Origin: Neobacillus niacini
GTDB lineage: Bacteria > Bacillota > Bacilli > Bacillales > Cytobacillaceae
NCBI RefSeq assembly: GCF_023715785.1
Contig: NZ_JAMBOX010000011.1
Coordinates: 62,001 to 126,000, forward strand
Direction of reading: 5' to 3'
Length of the DNA: 64,000 bases
In this document: positions 59,351 to 64,000 of the stretch, in pieces
Numbering within the stretch: the first letter of the stretch is position 1
Layout: every line of letters starts with the position of its first letter
The notes under the pieces: generated by a model
Told to the model about the DNA's origin: nothing
The model's database searches: none
What the model saw: the letters and a program-made list of their open reading frames with translations, nothing else
Position numbers and translations under genes: made by a program

Positions 59351-59522
59351 ATAATCGTCCCCTTTTATTTGTTATTGACAGAATAGCATTTGACTTAACG
59401 GAGGAGCAAGCAAGTGTGTTACATGGTTTACATATTCCATAATTGGTTTTACAATAAAAGTAAGAATATTTAAAAAATAGATATTAGGTGATCGCACTTA
59501 CTTTTTAGTAGGGAGTAGAATA

Positions 59523-61364
59523 ATGATTGCTCTTTTTAAAATGAACGATTTATACGAAGACGAAATAAAAGATTTATTAAAAGACATGGGGTACACATCA
59601 GCCAGTTTTTATTCCATCAATTCTATCCTCGACCAGATCATGAACCCCATGGTCATTATCACGCCTGCCATTTTTCAAAAAGAACTGGCTGGCCTTTCGT
59701 TTCCGATTATCCCGATTTCCTTCACAATAGCCGATATTCAAAAGTCAATCAAGAACATGTTTGATACACCGAACGATATAGAGCATGCCTTTCTGGCCTC
59801 AGCGGAAGAAATCGAGTGGCTAAGAAAAGAGCGGGACGACCAAAGCGATGATAACGGGATACAACTTTCCTTTTTTACGGAGAAACTACCACCGGCACAA
59901 CTTCCGAATCGCAACTGTCTGGCGCCAATCTGGATGAAAGGCTTATTCTCCAGCCCGCATATGAAAAATTTGCATTTTATTAAGCCCTCTTTCGCATCAT
60001 TGCACCCTTATTTGCAAATTGCAGTTTCATTGGTGAACTTTACCGAGGAAATGGTTAAGGAACGATATCAGGTGGACGCCATCGTCAATTCCACCCACGA
60101 CGGCGTGATTGCCGTCGACAGAATTGGAACTATTCGCCTTGTCAATGAACATGCCAAGACCATCCTCGGTGTGGAAGGGGGAATGAAGGGACGCAATATC
60201 ACGGAGTTTATCCCGCAATCGGACATGTTGAGGGTGTTGGAAACCGGGAAGGTGGAAAGGGGGGATCTCGCTGCTGTCGGCGGGCGGCAAATCGTCATCA
60301 ACCGTACACCTGTTATCGTCAAAGGAAAAATTGTCGGCGCGGTTTCCAATTTTAAGGAAATCACCGATATTCAAAAAGTTGAACTTCAATTGCGGAAAAA
60401 GCTCCATCAAACCGGTCTGGAAGCAAAATACCGCTTAAACGATATAGTCGGGGAAACATCAGAAATTATGGAGGCAAAAGAGTTGGCCTCCAAATTTGCC
60501 GAAACAGAGTCGACGGTGTTAATCACGGGCGAGTCCGGGACAGGAAAGGAATTATTTGCGCAAGGAATCCACGCCGCCAGTCCGCGCTCACTTGGCCCGT
60601 TTGTTGCCGTAAACTGCGCCGTTCTACCGGAAAATCTCCTTGAAAGCGAAATGTTTGGCTACGAGAAGGGGACCTTTACCGGCGCGTTAAAAGAGGGAAA
60701 GCCAGGGCTTTTCGAACTGGCCCACGGGGGAACGCTGTTTTTGGATGAAATCGGCGAAATTCCGATGCGGATTCAAGCCCTATTATTGCGGGTGCTTCAG
60801 GAGCGGACGATCAGGCGCGTTGGCGGTGAGCGGATTATCCCTGTCGATGTTCGCATCATTACAGCGACAAACCGGAATTTGGAGGAAGAGGTGGAAAAGA
60901 AAGAATTCCGCTCAGACCTCTTTTACCGTCTGAATATATTGGCCCTGGAATTGCCGCCCCTACGCCAGCGTTCGGCGGATATACCTATGCTGGTAGACGC
61001 GTTTGTTAATGAATTTAATGAGAAACGAAAGACGAAAATCATTCATGTCGAAAAGGAGTTAATCCAGTTATTCCAGAAATACGATTGGCCAGGGAATATT
61101 CGTGAATTAAGGAATACGATTGAACGGATGGCAGTACTGGAGGAGACGGGGTCTTTAAGGCTTCAGGGCGCAAGATTTCTTTCTGAAAAAATTAGAAGGA
61201 AATCAGCAGATGGAGCGGCCGATAAACAAAGCATTAAAAGCAAAGAAAAGGACCTTATTATCTCGACGTTAGAAAAGTTCGGCCATAATAAAAAACTGGC
61301 GGCACAATCGCTCGGAATTGATCGGTCGACGCTATGGAGAAAAATGAAAGAATACAATCTATAA
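59523..61364 (+). CDS. Sigma-54-dependent enhancer-binding regulator (PAS-AAA+-Fis)
   Basis: A 613-aa bacterial enhancer-binding protein. An N-terminal sensory region (1-175, no clear family, PrpR_N-like by position) precedes a PAS domain (about 182-285, [16 protein letters not shown]). The AAA+ ATPase has Walker A GESGTGKE (336-343), the sigma-54 contact loop GTFTGA (383-388, Thr in place of the usual Ala at position 2) and Walker [10 protein letters not shown] Fis-type HTH ends the protein ([19 protein letters not shown]). It should bind the paired TGTTG/CAACA sites just downstream and drive the -24/-12 promoter of the aldehyde dehydrogenase. ATG 59523 follows GGGAG. Confidence 0.93.
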   Translation: MIALFKMNDLYEDEIKDLLKDMGYTSASFYSINSILDQIMNPMVIITPAIFQKELAGLSFPIIPISFTIADIQKSIKNMFDTPNDIEHAFLASAEEIEWLRKERDDQSDDNGIQLSFFTEKLPPAQLPNRNCLAPIWMKGLFSSPHMKNLHFIKPSFASLHPYLQIAVSLVNFTEEMVKERYQVDAIVNSTHDGVIAVDRIGTIRLVNEHAKTILGVEGGMKGRNITEFIPQSDMLRVLETGKVERGDLAAVGGRQIVINRTPVIVKGKIVGAVSNFKEITDIQKVELQLRKKLHQTGLEAKYRLNDIVGETSEIMEAKELASKFAETESTVLITGESGTGKELFAQGIHAASPRSLGPFVAVNCAVLPENLLESEMFGYEKGTFTGALKEGKPGLFELAHGGTLFLDEIGEIPMRIQALLLRVLQERTIRRVGGERIIPVDVRIITATNRNLEEEVEKKEFRSDLFYRLNILALELPPLRQRSADIPMLVDAFVNEFNEKRKTKIIHVEKELIQLFQKYDWPGNIRELRNTIERMAVLEETGSLRLQGARFLSEKIRRKSADGAADKQSIKSKEKDLIISTLEKFGHNKKLAAQSLGIDRSTLWRKMKEYNL

Positions 61365-61401
61365 TGTTGCAAAAAACAATGGCGTGTTGCAAAATACAAC
61401 A
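61365..61401. promoter_or_regulatory. Paired upstream activating sites for the enhancer-binding protein
   Basis: TGTTGC-AAAAAA-CAAT (61365-61380) and TGTTG-N7-CAACA (61385-61401) are centred about 20 bp apart and start directly after the regulator's stop codon. They lie 75-110 bp upstream of the -24 element, the typical enhancer distance. Binding by the adjacent regulator is inferred. Confidence 0.65.
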
Positions 61402-61474
61402 TCTTATGTGGAGGCAGGGAAAACGACCTCCTGCTTTTTATTTAATATTTGGAATTTTCATAATTTTTTTATCC

Positions 61475-61490
61475 TGGCACAGAACTTGCA
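61475..61490 (+). promoter_or_regulatory. Sigma-54 (-24/-12) promoter
   Basis: TGGCAC-N5-TTGCA matches the sigma-54 consensus TGGCAC-N5-TTGCW at every position. It is 47 bp before the aldehyde dehydrogenase start. Confidence 0.92.
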
Positions 61491-61536
61491 ACAATCATAA
61501 ACAAGTTAAAAAGCCATGGCGTATTGGAGGGATAAC

Positions 61537-62988
61537 ATGAAATTAATGTATATCAATGGTGAATGGGCAGCATCACTTACCGATGAAACTTTTTCCGTTT
61601 ATAATCCGGCCAATCACGAAGTCATTGCCGAAGTTCCTAGCGGTGGAACGGAAGATGTCCATCTCGCTGTTACGGCAGCAAAAAACGTTTTTGAATCAAG
61701 GGAATGGCAATCTTTAAAGCCAAGTATCAGGGGGAAGGCCCTGTATGAAGTCGCCCAAAAAATGCGTGAGCGATTTGAGGAACTGGCGATGGTCGAGACG
61801 CTCGACACGGGAAAGCCATTGTCGCAATCTAGAAACGATGTCGAAAGCGGAGCGCGCTACTTTGAGTATTATGCCGGTATCGCCGATAAAATGTTTGGTG
61901 AAACCATTCCCGTGGCCCCGAATGTCATTGACTACACAGTCCGTGAACCAATGGGGGTCTGTGCCCAAATTATCCCGTGGAATTATCCGCTGCAGATTAC
62001 GTCAAGGGGTGTTGCGGCAGCGATTGCGGTCGGCAATACCGTGATCGTCAAGCCTGCTGAGGATACACCGCTGTCTGCCTTAAAGCTTGCAGAAATCTTT
62101 TCCGAGATTAATGTCCTGAAAAATGTCCTTCAGGTGGTAACTGGTTACGGGGCAGAGGCGGGAGCGGCACTCGTAAATCATCCGGATGTCAATCATATCA
62201 CGTTTACCGGTTCAGTCGTGACGGGGTCAAGCGTGATGATGGCGGCGGCAAGAAATATTGTTCCGGTCACACTGGAGCTTGGAGGGAAATCCCCGCATAT
62301 TGTGTTCCCCGACTGTGATATCGAAGAAACCGTTACCTGGGTCATGCGGTCGATTATTCAGAATGCCGGGCAAACCTGTTCCGCCGGATCGAGGCTGTTG
62401 ATCCATTCGGCCATAAAAGAGGAAATAGTGAGCAGGTTAACTGAGAGAATGAAGAATATATCAATCGGTCCTGGGGTGACGGACTCAGATCTGGGCCCGA
62501 TTATCTCAAAACGGCAGTTCGACCGAATTTTGGCAATGGTGGAACGAGCCAAGGAGCAAGGTGGCCGGGTTATCATCGGCGGCAAGCGGGCTGTGGTTGA
62601 GGGAACGGGTGAAGCGTATTATTTCGAACCGACTATAATTGACCAGGTGGCGCCAACAAGCGAAATTGCCCAGGAAGAAGTGTTTGGCCCAGTCCTGACG
62701 GTATTTGAATTCGAGACGGAAGCGGAAGCGATCCAGTTGGCGAATGGAACCGCTTATGGGCTGGTGACCGGTATTTGGACCAACGACATCTCCCGGGCGC
62801 ACAGAATCGCAGCCAAGGTGAAAAGCGGCCAGGTGTTTATTAATGACTACGGCGCAGCCGGCGGCGTCGAGCTTCCGTTTGGCGGGTATAAAAAGAGCGG
62901 AATCGGCCGCGAAAAAGGCGTCGAAGCCCTGCAAAATTATACACAATTAAAAAATATCGCCATCAAAATCAAGCAGGCGGAGGATTAA
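61537..62988 (+). CDS. NAD(P)-dependent aldehyde dehydrogenase
   Basis: A 483-aa aldehyde dehydrogenase, full length. The general base Glu247 is in LELGGKS and the nucleophile Cys281 in NAGQTCSAGSR. FTGSVVTG (cofactor) and PFGGYKKSGIGRE (C-terminal bridging region) are also present. It most resembles the betaine/4-aminobutyraldehyde/gamma-guanidino type but substrate is not certain. ATG 61537 follows GGAGGG. It is the first gene behind the sigma-54 promoter and is regulated by the adjacent enhancer-binding protein. A dehydrogenase gene follows, with a 21-bp-repeat array between them. Confidence 0.92.
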   Translation: MKLMYINGEWAASLTDETFSVYNPANHEVIAEVPSGGTEDVHLAVTAAKNVFESREWQSLKPSIRGKALYEVAQKMRERFEELAMVETLDTGKPLSQSRNDVESGARYFEYYAGIADKMFGETIPVAPNVIDYTVREPMGVCAQIIPWNYPLQITSRGVAAAIAVGNTVIVKPAEDTPLSALKLAEIFSEINVLKNVLQVVTGYGAEAGAALVNHPDVNHITFTGSVVTGSSVMMAAARNIVPVTLELGGKSPHIVFPDCDIEETVTWVMRSIIQNAGQTCSAGSRLLIHSAIKEEIVSRLTERMKNISIGPGVTDSDLGPIISKRQFDRILAMVERAKEQGGRVIIGGKRAVVEGTGEAYYFEPTIIDQVAPTSEIAQEEVFGPVLTVFEFETEAEAIQLANGTAYGLVTGIWTNDISRAHRIAAKVKSGQVFINDYGAAGGVELPFGGYKKSGIGREKGVEALQNYTQLKNIAIKIKQAED

Positions 62989-63004
62989 TCGCTTGGTTGT
63001 AAGC

Positions 63005-63100
63005 AAGGTTTACTGTCGGATGAGATGGGTTTACTGTCGGACAAGGTGGTTTACTGTCAGATAAGATAGATTTACTGTTGGATAGGGCGGTTTTCCTCTC
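63005..63100. repeat. 20-21-bp-period repeat array G (GGTTTACTGTCGGA)
   Basis: Five copies of a (g)TTTACTGTCGGA-like core begin at about 63009, 63030, 63050, 63071 and 63091 (the last degenerate). Steps are 20-21 bp. The array lies between the aldehyde dehydrogenase stop and the next gene's ribosome binding site, inside the probable operon. Confidence 0.85.
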
Positions 63101-63164
63101 AAATAATCAAAACCACCCGCTTTTGCGAAAGCGATTTCAAAGTCGAATGAAAGGAGTGAAAAAT

Positions 63165-64000
63165 GTGCAGCACTTTTCGATAGCGTTGATTCCCGGGGAC
63201 GGCATCGGCCCGGAAGTCATGAATGAAGCGATGAAGGTGTTAAGAAAAGCGGAAGGTATTCACGGCGGGATCACGTTTTCCTGCGAGTCGTTGGACTGGG
63301 GCTGCGATTATTATCTGCAGCATGGAAAAATGATGCCTGACAATGGACTCGAGCTGTTGAAGGACTTTGATGTCATTCTGTTTGGGGCCGTCGGCGCAAA
63401 AACCGTTCCAGACCACATCTCGGTTTGGGAACTGATCCTGCCGATTCGCCGAAAATTTCAGCAGTATGTCAATTTGCGGCCAATTAAATTGCTGCGCGGC
63501 CTCGAAAGCCCGTTACGATACAAAAACCATGATGACCTTGATTTCGTTGTCATCAGGGAAAATACCGAAGGCGAGTATTCCAATATGGGGGGACGCGTCC
63601 ATGAGGGAACCCCTTACGAATTGGCCGTGCAGAATAATATTTTTACAAGATACGGTTCTGAAAGAATCTTAAACTATGCTTTTTCCTACGCCCAAAACAG
63701 GGCGAAGAAGAACCTGACCGTGGCAACGAAATCAAACGCCATCAACTTTACCATGCCGTTTTGGGATGAAATTGTGAAGGAGATCGGCGCGAGTTACCCG
63801 GAGGTCAACACGCAAATCTACCATATTGATGCCCTAGCCGCCTACTTTATTTCCCGGCCGGAAACGTTGGATGTGGTCGTCGGAAGCAACTTGTTTGGCG
63901 ATATCCTCACCGATTTGGGCGCGGCCATCGTAGGGGGCCTCGGGCTGGCGCCATCCGGCAACATCAATCCGGAGCGAGTCTACCCGTCGATGTTCGAACC
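63165..64000 (+). CDS. Tartrate/D-malate/isopropylmalate-type dehydrogenase (3' end outside window)
   Basis: The first 278 codons of an isocitrate/isopropylmalate dehydrogenase-family enzyme, open to the window end. LIPGDGIGPEVM is the N-terminal cofactor region. VNLRPIKLLRG and the VVIRENTEGEYSN motif, followed by GGRVHEGT, fit tartrate dehydrogenase/decarboxylase (YcsA-like) better than LeuB. A conserved Lys-Asn (ATKSNAI) and Asp pair (NLFGDILTDLGA) form the metal site. GTG 63165 has AAAGGAG 8 bp upstream; ATG 63147 would overlap it. It oxidatively decarboxylates a 2-hydroxy acid with NAD. Being second behind the sigma-54 promoter, it may share a pathway with the aldehyde dehydrogenase. Confidence 0.88.
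   Translation, partial: MQHFSIALIPGDGIGPEVMNEAMKVLRKAEGIHGGITFSCESLDWGCDYYLQHGKMMPDNGLELLKDFDVILFGAVGAKTVPDHISVWELILPIRRKFQQYVNLRPIKLLRGLESPLRYKNHDDLDFVVIRENTEGEYSNMGGRVHEGTPYELAVQNNIFTRYGSERILNYAFSYAQNRAKKNLTVATKSNAINFTMPFWDEIVKEIGASYPEVNTQIYHIDALAAYFISRPETLDVVVGSNLFGDILTDLGAAIVGGLGLAPSGNINPERVYPSMFE

Overview
This looks like a chromosomal segment of a low-to-mid-GC, spore-forming Bacillaceae (Bacillus/Neobacillus-like). The reasons are strong AGGAGG-type ribosome binding sites, frequent TTG/GTG starts, an S-box (SAM) riboswitch, a LysM + SleB-type cortex-lytic hydrolase, and families typical of that group (GMP reductase GuaC, LicH-type GH4 enzyme, DUF3219, DUF3870, DUF456, DUF3147, DUF6688). 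I see no rRNA, tRNA, transposase, integrase or CRISPR array. Genus-level placement is inference.

Layout. 0-12 kb: a chromosomal tubulin/FtsZ-like GTPase, two small genes, an RMD1-family protein, a SleB-like hydrolase, a threonine-aldolase-like enzyme, a CPBP protease, a HAD phosphatase, an S-box riboswitch in front of an uncharacterised 107-aa protein, a formate/nitrite-type channel, a divergent licH / RpiR-regulator pair, and two membrane proteins. 12-29 kb: the main accessory region, a CoA-thioester catabolic locus. It starts with a type III CoA transferase and an acyl-CoA dehydrogenase behind a long attenuator-like leader. Then comes an operon of PaaK-like CoA ligase, amidohydrolase, thioredoxin, lipoprotein solute-binding protein, second CoA transferase and a complete Opp/Dpp-type ABC importer. 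A divergent LysR regulator, a second copy of the ligase, a 14-codon stump of a second amidohydrolase gene and an APC permease follow. The likely logic is import of an organic acid or amidated/aromatic acid, CoA activation or CoA transfer, then oxidation; the substrate is not identifiable from sequence.

29-59 kb: mostly housekeeping and small accessory genes, each often closed by a strong terminator: guaC, a free-standing Ada zinc domain, a second threonine-aldolase-like enzyme, a thiamine-binding protein, a remnant of an M20/M42 peptidase, an ASCH protein, LMW phosphatase, MDR-family reductase, UvrD-like helicase, GNAT and APH-type genes, an MBL hydrolase, a large Old-Yellow-Enzyme/2,4-dienoyl-CoA-reductase-like flavoenzyme, paired DUF3147 proteins, a PrsW-like protease, TatD, an ArsR/MFS pair with palindromic operators, a soluble histidine kinase, a mutarotase-like protein, a SpeD-SpeE fusion for polyamine synthesis, and a CPBP-like protein under a double TetR-type operator. 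59-64 kb: DUF3219 and LLM flavin oxidoreductase genes, then a sigma-54 enhancer-binding protein, its probable upstream activating sites, a near-consensus -24/-12 promoter, an aldehyde dehydrogenase and a tartrate/isopropylmalate-type dehydrogenase that runs off the window.

The most unusual non-coding signal is a set of seven intergenic arrays of short degenerate repeats. Their sequences mostly differ between arrays, but their periods fall into two classes: about 21 bp (3.54, 3.75 and 63.0 kb) and about 52 bp (11.7, 34.4, 42.6 and 57.6 kb). The 52-bp units each contain an inverted repeat. Two of the 52-bp arrays, 23 kb apart, share the same unit.
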